Source: Brevibacillus invocatus (GTDB lineage: Bacteria > Bacillota > Bacilli > Brevibacillales > Brevibacillaceae). From it: a stretch of DNA of 64,000 nt. Positions 1 to 8,897 of the stretch are shown piece by piece. Under the pieces are notes generated by a model that had not been told where the DNA came from, ran no database searches, and saw nothing but the letters and a program-made list of their open reading frames with translations. Position 1 is the stretch's first letter, and the number at the start of each line of letters is the position of its first letter. The DNA is taken from NCBI RefSeq assembly GCF_003710915.1, contig NZ_RHHR01000010.1, forward strand, positions 310,001 through 374,000, read 5' to 3'. The position numbers and the translations under genes were made by a program.

Positions 1-798
1 GTCATCGCCCGTGTAGGACAGATGCGGCGGCTTTTCCTGGTTGTTCTGGGGTAAATATTGCAGGAGGTTACGCACTTGCTCCAATACCTCTACCTCTGTT
101 TCGCCAGTGAAGTGGGCATTCCCGCTGATCGAGGAATGAATCGATGCTCCGCCCAGATCCTCGCTTGAAATTTTTTCTCCCGTCACGGTTTCAATCACTT
201 TTGGCCCCGTAATAAACATTTGTGAAGTCTTTTCTACCATGAAGACAAAATCGGTTATCGCAGGGGAGTATACGGCTCCTCCCGCGCAGGGTCCCAGAAT
301 GACCGATATCTGCGGTATGACCCCGGAATAGATCGCATTTCGATAAAAGATGTGTCCGTATCCATCCAAGGAGACGACACCTTCTTGAATTCGCGCTCCA
401 CCAGAATCATTGAGACCAATCACAGGCGCACCGTTTTTCGCCGCTAAATCCATGATGTTGGCAATTTTCTTGGCGTGCATCTCGCCCAGTGCGCCACCGA
501 ACACCGTGAAATCCTGAGCAAAAACATACACGAGTCGACCGTTGATTTTCCCATAGCCGGTAACGACTCCCTCTCCCGGCGCTTCCAGCCTGTCCATGTT
601 AAAGTGGGTAGCCCGATGCTTGACGAAGGGTTGCAGCTCCACGAATGATTCCTCATCCAACAAAAGATCCAGACGTTCTCTCGCGGTTAGTTTGCCACGG
701 TTGTGCTGGGCGGTAATCCGATCGTCGCCACCGCCAAGCTCTACCACTCTTTTCCGCTCGTACATCTCATTGATTTTGTTGTACATCCCTTCACTCAT
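1..798 (-). CDS. mmdA: Methylmalonyl-CoA/propionyl-CoA carboxyltransferase subunit, N-terminal part (cut by window edge)
   Basis: Carboxyltransferase (crotonase-fold) subunit that moves CO2 between biotin and propionyl-CoA. I translated 266 codons from an ATG at 798, with a G-rich Shine-Dalgarno about 10 bases upstream; the remainder lies outside the window. The reading shows the family hallmarks [10 protein letters not shown] near residue 130 and [11 protein letters not shown] near residue 170, which form the oxyanion/acyl-CoA pocket. It is transcribed directly downstream of the methylmalonyl-CoA epimerase gene, 22 bases apart, so the two form a propionyl-CoA to methylmalonyl-CoA module. Whether the holoenzyme is an ATP-dependent carboxylase or a sodium-pumping decarboxylase cannot be decided from this fragment. 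Confidence 0.93.
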   Translation of the reverse strand, partial: MSEGMYNKINEMYERKRVVELGGGDDRITAQHNRGKLTARERLDLLLDEESFVELQPFVKHRATHFNMDRLEAPGEGVVTGYGKINGRLVYVFAQDFTVFGGALGEMHAKKIANIMDLAAKNGAPVIGLNDSGGARIQEGVVSLDGYGHIFYRNAIYSGVIPQISVILGPCAGGAVYSPAITDFVFMVEKTSQMFITGPKVIETVTGEKISSEDLGGASIHSSISGNAHFTGETEVEVLEQVRNLLQYLPQNNQEKPPHLSYTGDD

Positions 799-820
799 GC
801 CTGGAATTCCCCCTATGCTC

Positions 821-1231
821 TTAATGTGGGTATTGACAGAGCTCCACCAATACTCCTTTCGCTGCCTTCGGATGCAAGAACGCAATTTGCGCGTTGTGCG
901 CACCCTCTTTTGGTTTTTCGTGAATGAGCGGAATACCGTTCTCCTTCAATCGCTCCAGTCGCTCCTCTACATTGTCTACATCGAGTGCGATGTGATGAAT
1001 ACCTTCTCCGCGCTTCTCCATGAATTTGGCGATTGGACTTTCTACAGAAAGCGGCTCCAGCAGCTCGATCCGGCTCTCCCCGATCTCCAGAAAAGCTACT
1101 TTCACTTGCTCGCTCGGTACTTCCTCCATTCCCAGAAGAGTCAATCCCAGTTGTTCCGTGTAAAAAGGCAGGGTTTCTTCAATACTTTTCACTGCAATCC
1201 CGATATGGGCGATCTTATTCGGTGCTTTCAT
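821..1231 (-). CDS. mce: Methylmalonyl-CoA epimerase (VOC fold)
   Basis: Interconverts (S)- and (R)-methylmalonyl-CoA. The 136-residue protein is a paired beta-alpha-beta-beta-beta VOC fold with the expected metal ligands visible: His9 in HIGIAV, His80 in the GIHHIAL motif, and Glu130 near the C-terminus. Length matches the family. I start at ATG 1231, which follows an AAAGGA site by about 9 bases; a TTG one codon upstream is an alternative. It is first in a minus-strand pair with the carboxyltransferase gene and is divergent from the prli42 miniprotein gene, an arrangement seen beside the bkd operon in related bacilli. Confidence 0.93.
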   Translation of the reverse strand: MKAPNKIAHIGIAVKSIEETLPFYTEQLGLTLLGMEEVPSEQVKVAFLEIGESRIELLEPLSVESPIAKFMEKRGEGIHHIALDVDNVEERLERLKENGIPLIHEKPKEGAHNAQIAFLHPKAAKGVLVELCQYPH

Positions 1232-1471
1232 CAATGCTCATCCTTTTCACTTTCATATAGGTTATGCAAATTTCCGCGCAGCAACATCAACAATTTTGTA
1301 AAAACTCGCTGGACAGGTTGCCACTATGAAAACAGTTGGGTACAATCTGTTTGTAGTCTCCCCATATCAATTCTAGCACAGCCGTGTGCGTATATACCGA
1401 CACATTCCACTTGGAAGCTTGCTATTTTCCCACGCCATTGTCCATTTATGCCTATAAGGAGGTCACGCGTT

Positions 1472-1558
1472 TTGAAACAATCTGTCGTTGCCAAAGCCAT
1501 GATCGTCATCTTGGTCATCTCTCTGGTGGTGCCCATGTTTTTCTACTTTCCATGGTAG
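1472..1558 (+). CDS. prli42: Stressosome-associated membrane miniprotein, Prli42-like (28 aa)
   Basis: Short ORF starting at TTG 1472 behind a perfect AAGGAGG site with a 9-base spacer. The peptide has a short basic N-terminus (KQSVVAKA), a single hydrophobic segment of about 16 residues (IVILVISLVVPMFFYF) and a terminal PW. This size and layout, and the position beside mce and the bkd genes, match Prli42, which in Listeria anchors the stressosome to the membrane. It ends just before a strong terminator. The non-ATG start and tiny size mean gene finders often miss it. Family assignment rests on pattern and synteny, not on alignment. Confidence 0.75.
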   Translation: MKQSVVAKAMIVILVISLVVPMFFYFPW

Positions 1559-1576
1559 TTAAAAGGATCTAAAAAA

Positions 1577-1612
1577 ACGAACCCCCTTCTTCTAAGAAAG
1601 GGGGTTCTCTCA
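1577..1612. terminator. Bidirectional intrinsic terminator between prli42 and the surface-protein gene
   Basis: An inverted repeat of about 13 pairs (GAACCCCCTTCTT with AAGAAAGGGGGTTC) has an A-run on its left and a T-rich tract on its right, so it can end both convergent genes. Confidence 0.9.
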
Positions 1613-1630
1613 TTTTATTATACGCTGGTT

Positions 1631-3814
1631 CTAGCGGTATACATACACACTGGAGGTTTGTGCATCCCAGCCTACTTTATAACCCAGATTATCCGTTACA
1701 AAACGAACCGGAATCATCGGCATGCCATCTTTCAACGCAACCGGTGCCGTCAAGGTGTGCTCCTCGTTGCCGATTTTGGCTTTATTGGAACCAACCGTGA
1801 AGCGAAGTACTTTGGTTCCACTGATGATCGCAACGGTTTGGTTGTTCCACTGCGTCGTCAGCGCCAGACCTTCCTTGAAGAATTGAGCTGGTACCATCGT
1901 GGTATTGCCATTGGCCAAATAGGGAGCTACTTGCAGCTGATGGGTTTTGCCGTGCAAGGTGTAGCTGTTCGTATTCAGCTTGAACAACGCAGCATTGGCT
2001 GGTACAGCGGCTGATGGCTGCGCTGCTGGGGCAGCAGGCGTTGCTGGTGCTGGGGCAGGCGCTGGTTGTGCTGGCAGTGCTGGAGCTGGCATTCCGACTC
2101 CGACTGCACGGGCGAAAAGCAATCCTTTTTCTTCGGAAGTGAAAACACTGATGCTATACGTATTTTTCACCTTTGGGTTGATGATGTTGGCGCCAGCACT
2201 GATAACGACTGTCGCTGCTCCTGATGCTGGAAGGTCTTGTGCAGGGTATACCAATACGTTCTGGCCACGCACAGCAACAAAATTAGCTGCTGCGCCGTTA
2301 ACAGTGATGTTGGCTGGAGCGATATAAGCTGGGACGGTATAGCCAGCCGGGAAAACTAGTTCAATAAAATCACGTTGTTTAGTCAGGGCTGCACCCATGT
2401 TTTTGATTGATACGGTCAGACCGGTTGCTGCACCCATAGCGGTTGTTCCGAGTGCAATGGTTGCCGTGCTGTTGTTATTGACAGCTGCTGGTGTGCCGGT
2501 TTGTGGTGTGGTTGGTGCTGCAGGTGAAGTCGGCGTTACTGGAGCAGGATTGACAGTTGATCCTGTCACGGTAAAATCCTTGGAAGTTACTGTACGTCCA
2601 TCCACGGTCATTTTCAGGTTATACGTACCCGCTGCCTTCGGATTGGAAATCCATGCTCCGAAGCCAATGTTTACCTTAACTGTGCTGGATTTGCTGAAGT
2701 TGCTCGGCGTTGTTACATACACTTTGCTACCTGTCGCTCCAACCCGCTTGGCTGTTTTTCCATTAATGGTGAAGTCTTCAGCAGAAATAATGCCCGGAAT
2801 CATATCTGCACTCGGAAACTCAATGGTGAACTGCTCGTCCGGGTTCAACTGCTTGTTACCGAAATCGGCTTCAAAGGAATAACTGGTGCGAGCTCCCGCT
2901 GTCGGATCAGAAAGACTCACGGTGAAGGAGCTGGCAGTAGATGAACTACTGGAGCCTGTTCCTTTGATCGAAAATTTTTCAGACTGGTATGTAACGCCTT
3001 CGTATTTGATCTTAAAGGTGTAATCGCCGTTGGAAGGATTTTTGATGCCTCCTGCTTTCAGGAATTCCAGGTTAATATAATCCTTGTTATTTGCACCACT
3101 CGGAACTTCGATTTCGACTTCATCATCGTCGATCGATACGTCCTTCACTACGTAACCGTTCACTTTGACGTCTGCCTCATCCAAGCTCCGCGGCAGCATG
3201 TCTGCATCAGGGAAAATAACTGTGATGACATTTCCCGTCTTCAGCTTGTCGCTACCCTTCAGATCAAAATCGCCAAGCTCAATCGCTGTTTTTTCTCCTG
3301 CTTTTGTAGAGTCGAGTTCCACACTGAAATCTTTGCTACTACTGCTGCTTTTGGATCCAATGGAAACCTTCGCGTAGTCAGAGGTTTCATTTTCCGTCTC
3401 TACATCAACACGATATTCACCTTTGGTATCCGGGTTGGTAATCACATCGCTTATGACGACCTCGATGTCATCACCCTCGTCATAGCTCGTATTTACCGTA
3501 ATGGTAATTTCATTGTTCTTCGAGTCAAAGCTGACACTTTTCGGCGCTTTCCCCTCGACTTTTACATTGCTCTTCGAAATGCTTTTACTAATCTGAAAAT
3601 CATCGTCAAACGTAATGATGATCTCTTCACCGGAATCCAAATCCTCTTCCAATGTAAAGGTGATTTCGTAGTCGGAGTCTTCATCCACACCGTTTGAATC
3701 TAACGCCTCTACACTTACATCGTCCACAGCAAGAGCTTGAGGCGCGACAGCCAAAGAAGTAGTTATAAGTGCTGTTGCCATAACAATCGAAATCGGCTTC
3801 TTGTTCTTTTTCAT
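1631..3814 (-). CDS. Secreted modular protein with four tandem beta domains and a copper amine oxidase N-like C-terminal domain
   Basis: 727 residues. A signal peptide is clear: KKNKK, a hydrophobic stretch, then a probable AxA cleavage near residue 29. Four related domains of about 120 residues follow (roughly 30-150, 162-285, 297-420, 450-574). The later ones share a pattern of IxFPxADM(I/L)P near the middle and a GGIKNPSNGDY/AWISNPKAAGTY-like turn near the end. A Ser-rich or Pro/Ala-rich linker separates several domains. The last 115 residues resemble the copper amine oxidase N-domain (stalk-like, common in Firmicute surface proteins), with MVPAQFF and MIPVRFV strands. No LPXTG or SLH motif is visible, so attachment is unknown. 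It lies alone between two terminators. The exact role is unrecognised; adhesin or wall-associated structure is an inference. Confidence 0.85.
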   Translation of the reverse strand: MKKNKKPISIVMATALITTSLAVAPQALAVDDVSVEALDSNGVDEDSDYEITFTLEEDLDSGEEIIITFDDDFQISKSISKSNVKVEGKAPKSVSFDSKNNEITITVNTSYDEGDDIEVVISDVITNPDTKGEYRVDVETENETSDYAKVSIGSKSSSSSKDFSVELDSTKAGEKTAIELGDFDLKGSDKLKTGNVITVIFPDADMLPRSLDEADVKVNGYVVKDVSIDDDEVEIEVPSGANNKDYINLEFLKAGGIKNPSNGDYTFKIKYEGVTYQSEKFSIKGTGSSSSSTASSFTVSLSDPTAGARTSYSFEADFGNKQLNPDEQFTIEFPSADMIPGIISAEDFTINGKTAKRVGATGSKVYVTTPSNFSKSSTVKVNIGFGAWISNPKAAGTYNLKMTVDGRTVTSKDFTVTGSTVNPAPVTPTSPAAPTTPQTGTPAAVNNNSTATIALGTTAMGAATGLTVSIKNMGAALTKQRDFIELVFPAGYTVPAYIAPANITVNGAAANFVAVRGQNVLVYPAQDLPASGAATVVISAGANIINPKVKNTYSISVFTSEEKGLLFARAVGVGMPAPALPAQPAPAPAPATPAAPAAQPSAAVPANAALFKLNTNSYTLHGKTHQLQVAPYLANGNTTMVPAQFFKEGLALTTQWNNQTVAIISGTKVLRFTVGSNKAKIGNEEHTLTAPVALKDGMPMIPVRFVTDNLGYKVGWDAQTSSVYVYR

Positions 3815-3924
3815 GATTTTCCTCCCAAAATTGCCAATAATCTTCCATTCATTCGATGATCTTTACAAGTTTACCATATTCATTGAATAGAGGAAATCTG
3901 TTCATCAGAAAATAGTGGGCCAAC

Positions 3925-3962
3925 GCAAAAAAACCAGGCTGCTTTCCAACCTGGTTTTTTGC
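3925..3962 (-). terminator. Intrinsic terminator of the bkd operon
   Basis: The stem GCAAAAAACCAGG/CCTGGTTTTTTTGC lies immediately downstream of the bkdB stop codon and is followed by a T-run on the minus strand. Confidence 0.9.
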
Positions 3963-3969
3963 TTGGATA

Positions 3970-5277
3970 TTAATATAATTTGGTATCCGGGCCGATGCTC
4001 TCCAGACGTTGCTTGACGCTTTGCAGGAAGCGACCGCAGATCAGGCCGTCCAGCACGCGGTGATCCAGTGACAGGCACAGGTTGACCATCGAGCGAACGG
4101 CGATCATATCGTCAATGATGACTGGCCGTTTGACGATCGCTTCTACACTGAGGATCGCTGCTTGTGGTGAATTGATGATCGGCATGGACAAGACTGAACC
4201 GAATGATCCGGTATTATTGACGGTAAAGGTCCCGCCTGACATGTCATCCATGGTCAATTTCCCAGCACGGCTGCGAGCTGCCAGATCGTCAACGGACTTG
4301 GCAATGCCAAGAATGGACTTCTGATCTGCATTTTTGATGACCGGTACATAGAGCGCGTCCTCGGTCGCGACCGCGATGGAAATGTTGATGTCTTTCTTGA
4401 CGATAATCTTGTCGCCTGCCCAGGTGGAATTGATCATTGGAAATTCTTTGAGGGACTCCACGACTGCCTTGATGAAGAACGGCAAGAAAGTCAGGTTGAG
4501 GCCTTCTTTGCGTTTGAAATCGTCTTTTGCCTGGTTTCGGAAGTTGACGAGATTCGTTACATCCACCTCCACCATCGTCCAGGCATGTGGCGCGTCGTGC
4601 TTGCTTTGCACCATACGGCTGGCAATCGTTTTGCGCACCGATGTCACAGGGATGATGTCGTCCCCGGGAGCCGAAGCCATGTCGAAGCTTGCGGGCCTTG
4701 AGACCGGAGTTGGAGCTGAAACCGGCTCAAGCACAGCACTGTCCGATAGTGGTGTAGCTGCCGGTTGCTGCCCACCTGCATCAATAATGGCTTGCACGTC
4801 CTTGCGGGTTACGCGCCCTCCCATTCCAGTTCCACTCACACGCGTCAAGTCGATGCTATGCTGTTGGGAAAGAAGCATGACCGCGGGAGAATAACGCGGC
4901 TTCGATCCATCTTCACCCTTTTTAGCAATCGGTGACGAACTTACCTGTTCTACCGCAGCTGGTTTACTTTCCGTCTGAGGTTGAGGCGCAGTCTCCTTTT
5001 GTTGGGTATTGGCAGTCGAACTGTTGCTATCGGCTGAACCACTTTCTTCTATATATAGAATCAAGGTTCCGATGGCTACAGTCTCGCCTTCTGCCACTAC
5101 AATTTCAGTCACGCGGCCCGCGACTGTAGAGGGCACCTCGGCATTTACCTTGTCTGTGCTGACTTCTGCCAGCGGATCGTATTTGTTTACGGTGTCGCCC
5201 ACACTCACCAGCCATTTGCTGATGGTACCCTCGGTCACACTCTCACCGAGCTGGGGCATGAGAACTTTAGTCGCCAT
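3970..5277 (-). CDS. bkdB: Branched-chain 2-oxoacid dehydrogenase E2, dihydrolipoyl acyltransferase
   Basis: Transfers the acyl group from E1 through lipoyl-lysine to CoA and forms the core of the complex. Order of domains: one lipoyl domain at residues 1-80 with the lipoylated Lys43 in TDKVNAE; a Pro/Ser/Thr linker; a peripheral-subunit-binding domain near 128-168 (PRYSPAV, GMGGRVTRKDV); a second linker; and a catalytic domain ending with the DHRVLDG motif (His406, Asp410). The 435-residue length is normal for a single-lipoyl E2. It is the last gene of bcd-lpdV-bkdAA-bkdAB-bkdB and is followed by a terminator. Branched-chain rather than pyruvate specificity is taken from the operon. Confidence 0.95.
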   Translation of the reverse strand: MATKVLMPQLGESVTEGTISKWLVSVGDTVNKYDPLAEVSTDKVNAEVPSTVAGRVTEIVVAEGETVAIGTLILYIEESGSADSNSSTANTQQKETAPQPQTESKPAAVEQVSSSPIAKKGEDGSKPRYSPAVMLLSQQHSIDLTRVSGTGMGGRVTRKDVQAIIDAGGQQPAATPLSDSAVLEPVSAPTPVSRPASFDMASAPGDDIIPVTSVRKTIASRMVQSKHDAPHAWTMVEVDVTNLVNFRNQAKDDFKRKEGLNLTFLPFFIKAVVESLKEFPMINSTWAGDKIIVKKDINISIAVATEDALYVPVIKNADQKSILGIAKSVDDLAARSRAGKLTMDDMSGGTFTVNNTGSFGSVLSMPIINSPQAAILSVEAIVKRPVIIDDMIAVRSMVNLCLSLDHRVLDGLICGRFLQSVKQRLESIGPDTKLY

Positions 5278-5298
5278 GCTGTTTGCTCCTCCTCGCCT

Positions 5299-6282
5299 TT
5301 AATAATGGGCCAATTCCTTCATTGCTTCATATACTTTATCCGGGTTGAGCATAAAGAATTTTTCCATTGGCGGGCTGTATGGCATCGCTGGCACATCAGG
5401 TCCGCACAGACGCTTGATTGGTGCGTCCAGATCAAAGAGGCACTGTTCCGCAATGATCGCGGCAACTTCACCGCCTACGCCACCTTCCTTGTTGTCCTCG
5501 TGAACGATCAGCACCTTCCCTGTTTTGGACGCTGCCTGTGCAATCGCTTCTTTATCCAGCGGATAGAGTGTACGCAGATCCAGCACATGGGCGCTGATCC
5601 CTTCCTGAGCCAGCTTCTCTGCTGCCTGCAGGCAGAAATGCAGGGCAAGACCGTAAGAAATGACCGTAATGTCGCTGCCTTCCCGCTTGACGTCTGCTTT
5701 TCCGATCGGAACGACGTAATCATGATCAGGAACTTCGCCTTTGATCAAACGATAGCAGCGTTTATGTTCAAAAAAGAGGACAGGATCCTCATCCCGAATC
5801 GCAGCCTTCAGCAAGCCTTTTGCATCATAAGGTGTAGATGGAGCAACGACTTTTAACCCTGGAATATTGGTAAACATAGCTTCAACAGACTGGGAGTGGT
5901 AGAGCGCCCCGTGCACTCCACCGCCAAACGGAGCTCGGATCGTTATCGGACACGTCCAGTCATTGTTGGAGCGGTATCGCATCTTGGCTGCTTCACTGAC
6001 GATCTGATTGACGGCTGGCATGATGAAATCGGCGAATTGAATCTCGGCAATCGGACGCATGCCGTAAGCAGCAGCACCGATTCCTACACCGACAATCGCG
6101 GATTCAGCAAGCGGTGTATCAATGACACGCTCTTCACCAAATTCCTCGATCAACCCCACAGTGGCTCGGAATACGCCGCCGCGCACTCCGACGTCTTCAC
6201 CGAGTACAAATACATTGGAATCGCGACGCATCTCTTCTCGCATCGCCATTGTAATCGCATCAATATATGAGATGACTGCCAT
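5299..6282 (-). CDS. bkdAB: Branched-chain 2-oxoacid dehydrogenase E1 beta subunit
   Basis: Partner of the alpha subunit in the thiamine-diphosphate decarboxylase. The 327-residue protein has the transketolase pyrimidine-binding domain (GEDVGVRGGVFRAT, then DTPLAESAIVGVGIGAAAYGMRP), the GGGVHGALYHSQS loop and a C-terminal transketolase domain (LRTLYPLD, HEDNKEGGVGGEVAA). It begins at an ATG preceded by GAGGGA and sits 11 bases downstream of bkdAA and 21 bases before bkdB, so translation is tightly linked. Confidence 0.96.
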   Translation of the reverse strand: MAVISYIDAITMAMREEMRRDSNVFVLGEDVGVRGGVFRATVGLIEEFGEERVIDTPLAESAIVGVGIGAAAYGMRPIAEIQFADFIMPAVNQIVSEAAKMRYRSNNDWTCPITIRAPFGGGVHGALYHSQSVEAMFTNIPGLKVVAPSTPYDAKGLLKAAIRDEDPVLFFEHKRCYRLIKGEVPDHDYVVPIGKADVKREGSDITVISYGLALHFCLQAAEKLAQEGISAHVLDLRTLYPLDKEAIAQAASKTGKVLIVHEDNKEGGVGGEVAAIIAEQCLFDLDAPIKRLCGPDVPAMPYSPPMEKFFMLNPDKVYEAMKELAHY

Positions 6283-6293
6283 CCGAATCCCTC

Positions 6294-7286
6294 CTATTCC
6301 CCGTATACGTGAGTAAGTGTCGATTCAGGCGTTGGATATGGTGCTTGTTCTGCATATTCCGTCGCTTCATCCACTTCCAGCTGAACGCGTGCCAGCATAT
6401 CTTTTTCCGTCGCTTCATCCAGCAATCCGATGTCTTTCAAATACGCCGCAAACACGATCAACGGATCTTTCTTTTTCGCTTCTTCCACTTCCTCACGAGT
6501 CCGATATACGCGGTCGTCATCGTCACTGGAATGAGGAACGAGACGGTACATGACCGCTTCGATCAACGTAGGCCCTTCCCCATTGCGGGCACGTGTGACC
6601 GCTTCCTTCATCACGCGATACACCTCGATTGGATCGTTTCCATCCACGCTGTAGCCTGGAAATCCGTACCCAATCGCACGGTCCGCGACACTCTCGCAAG
6701 CCAGCTGTTTTTTCAGAGGAACAGAGATGGCGTACTTGTTATTTTCACAAAAAAAGATGACAGGCAGCTTGTGAACGCCCGCAAAGTTGGCCCCTTCATG
6801 GAAGTCGCCCTGGTTGCTGGAGCCTTCGCCAAAAGACGTGTACACGACGAAGTCTTCCTGCCTCATTCTTCCTGCCAAAGCAATACCTACTGCATGCGGC
6901 ACCTGCGTGGTCACAGGACTGGACCCCGACATGATGTTGAATTTCTTGCCTCCAAAATGGCCCGGCATCTGTCGCCCACCGCTGTTTGGGTCTTCTGCTT
7001 TGGCAAAGGCGGACAGCATGCAATCACGTGCGGTCTGCCCGAAAACAAGAACGAGACCAAGATCACGGTAGTAAGGACACAGGAAGTCTTTGTTTGGCTG
7101 AAGAGCGAAAGCAGCTCCCACCTGTGCAGCCTCCTGCCCTTGGCATGAAATGACGAATGGCACCTTGCCAGCCCTGTTCAACAGCCATTGGCGCTCATCA
7201 ATTTTGCGCGCCAGCAGCATGTAATAATACATATCGAGCACCTGTGCGTCAGTCAAGCCTACTTCTTCATGGCGTTTGCTTGTCAT
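6294..7286 (-). CDS. bkdAA: Branched-chain 2-oxoacid dehydrogenase E1 alpha subunit
   Basis: Binds thiamine diphosphate and decarboxylates the keto acids from leucine, isoleucine and valine. The cofactor/Mg motif is visible as GEGSSNQGDFHEGANFAG followed by CENNKYAISVP. A Ser/Asp-rich loop near residue 260 (PHSSDDDDRVYR) corresponds to the phosphorylation-loop region of E1 alpha proteins. Length is 330 residues, matching the family. It lies 18 bases downstream of lpdV and just before bkdAB. Confidence 0.96.
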   Translation of the reverse strand: MTSKRHEEVGLTDAQVLDMYYYMLLARKIDERQWLLNRAGKVPFVISCQGQEAAQVGAAFALQPNKDFLCPYYRDLGLVLVFGQTARDCMLSAFAKAEDPNSGGRQMPGHFGGKKFNIMSGSSPVTTQVPHAVGIALAGRMRQEDFVVYTSFGEGSSNQGDFHEGANFAGVHKLPVIFFCENNKYAISVPLKKQLACESVADRAIGYGFPGYSVDGNDPIEVYRVMKEAVTRARNGEGPTLIEAVMYRLVPHSSDDDDRVYRTREEVEEAKKKDPLIVFAAYLKDIGLLDEATEKDMLARVQLEVDEATEYAEQAPYPTPESTLTHVYGE

Positions 7287-7304
7287 CGTCGGATTCCTCC
7301 TTTG

Positions 7305-8726
7305 CTAATTGTGAATCGCTTTTCCGTCAACGGCGAGGGCCGCTTCCATGATCGCTTCAGAAAGGGTCGGGTGAGGATGGATCGTCTGTCCGATCTCCCA
7401 CGGTGTTGCATCAAGTACGCGTGCAAGACCTGCTTCCGAGATCATATCCGTCACATGTGGACCAATCATGTGAACACCGAGTAGATCGTTGGTATTCGCG
7501 TCTACCACTAATTTGACGAAGCCGTCATTCTCACCCTCAATCAACGCTTTTCCCAGTGACTTGAAGCTGAATTTACCTACCTTCACTTCATAGCCCTTGG
7601 CCTTGGCTTCTTTTTCCGTCCAACCGACATTTGCCACCTGAGGACGGCTATACGTACATTTTGGCACTTGCGAGTAGTCCATCGGGTGCGGCATCAGTCC
7701 AGCCATATGCTCGACTGCCAAAATGCCTTCATGGGATGCGACATGGGCCAGCTGCAATCCACCGATTACGTCACCGATCGCATAAATATGGGATTCTGCA
7801 GTCTGAAAATGTTCGTTTACGACGATAGCGCCTTTTTCTACCTTGATTTCTGTCGCTTCCAATCCAAGGTTCTCTACATTGGCCTGACGACCGACAGAAA
7901 CAAGAATTTTGACAGCTTCAAAGGTTTGCACACCATTTGCCGTCTCTGCTTGAATCTTGACCATTCCTTCCCTTTTTTCCACCGATTCAGCCAACACCTT
8001 GGCACCCGTAACGACCTGGATCTTCCGTTTTTTCAACAAGCGAGCCATTTCTCTGCTGACTTCCTCGTCTTCAGTAGGCAGAATCCGGTCAGCGTACTCA
8101 ACGACGGTTACCTCAACGCCAAAATCGCCGAGCATGGAAGCCCATTCAATCCCGATCACGCCGCCGCCCACAATCACGACGGACTTCGGCAGCTCTCCCC
8201 ACTCCAGTGCTTCATCGCTCGTCACAACCTGTGAACCGTCGATGACCAAGCCTGGCAAGGTACGCGGGCGGGAACCAGTCGCAATCATGAGAAAGCGTGG
8301 AACGATCATCTCTTGATCGCCATTTTCCTTTTCAATTCGCACGGCGCCAGCCTGAGGAGAAAAGATCGACGGTCCCATGACGCGACCGAAGCCTTCAAAG
8401 ATCGTGATGCTCCCTTTTTTCATCAGGTATTGAACACCCTTATGCAATTGGTCAATAATCGAGTGTTTGCGCTCTTGCACCTTCCCGAAGTCATAGCTCA
8501 CTTGACCTGCGAGTACCCCGTATTTATCACTTTCCTTCAAGGTAGCAAACACTTCTGCACTGCGCAGTAGAGCCTTGGAGGGGATGCAGCCTCGATGCAG
8601 GCAGGTTCCACCCAGCTTTTCCTTCTCGACAATCGCGACCTTCATTCCTAATTGGGAGGCGCGAATCGCTGCTACATATCCGCCAGTCCCTCCACCGAGG
8701 ACAACTAGATCAAACTCCTGAGACAT
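7305..8726 (-). CDS. lpdV: Dihydrolipoyl dehydrogenase (E3) of the branched-chain complex
   Basis: FAD disulfide oxidoreductase that reoxidises the lipoyl group of E2. The FAD motif GGGTGGYVAA starts at residue 11, the redox-active pair is Cys42/Cys47 in GGTCLHRGC, a second nucleotide motif VVIVGGGVIG lies mid-protein, and the catalytic pair His452/Glu457 is in the C-terminal HPTLSE. I place the start at ATG 8726, behind AAAGGGG with an 8-base spacer, rather than further upstream; the product is 473 residues. It is separated from bcd by about 170 bases that contain a stem-loop, so it may have its own promoter or differential expression. Confidence 0.95.
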   Translation of the reverse strand: MSQEFDLVVLGGGTGGYVAAIRASQLGMKVAIVEKEKLGGTCLHRGCIPSKALLRSAEVFATLKESDKYGVLAGQVSYDFGKVQERKHSIIDQLHKGVQYLMKKGSITIFEGFGRVMGPSIFSPQAGAVRIEKENGDQEMIVPRFLMIATGSRPRTLPGLVIDGSQVVTSDEALEWGELPKSVVIVGGGVIGIEWASMLGDFGVEVTVVEYADRILPTEDEEVSREMARLLKKRKIQVVTGAKVLAESVEKREGMVKIQAETANGVQTFEAVKILVSVGRQANVENLGLEATEIKVEKGAIVVNEHFQTAESHIYAIGDVIGGLQLAHVASHEGILAVEHMAGLMPHPMDYSQVPKCTYSRPQVANVGWTEKEAKAKGYEVKVGKFSFKSLGKALIEGENDGFVKLVVDANTNDLLGVHMIGPHVTDMISEAGLARVLDATPWEIGQTIHPHPTLSEAIMEAALAVDGKAIHN

Positions 8727-8840
8727 TTCGATAACCCCTTTCATCATGCGAGCCACAGAGCGGTATCATCGGCGCTGCTTGAGAAGTCCCTATTTTTTGG
8801 ATAGCTAGTATGAATATTCAAAGAACGTAGCGTATGTAAA

Positions 8841-8879
8841 CCCTGACTACGGAATCAAAGGTCGGTCTCGCAGTCAGGG
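8841..8879 (-). terminator. Stem-loop between bcd and lpdV, possible weak terminator or attenuator
   Basis: An 8-pair perfect stem (CCCTGACT/AGTCAGGG) with a 23-base loop lies about 20 bases downstream of the bcd stop. There is no strong T-run on the minus strand, so complete termination is doubtful. Partial termination, or processing that sets the bcd to lpdV ratio, is an inference. Confidence 0.45.
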
Positions 8880-8897
8880 AATGAAAGCTTCGAAAAA

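Noticed and set aside
596-1558. A 320-residue plus-strand reading across the mmdA/mce genes
   Set aside because: It lies opposite two well-supported genes and shows no motif. Only its last 87 bases, in the same frame, are a real gene (prli42).
1980-2882. Long Ala/Gly/Val-rich plus-strand readings opposite the secreted protein gene
   Set aside because: They are the shadow of the Pro/Ala linker and beta domains on the minus strand, without ribosome sites.
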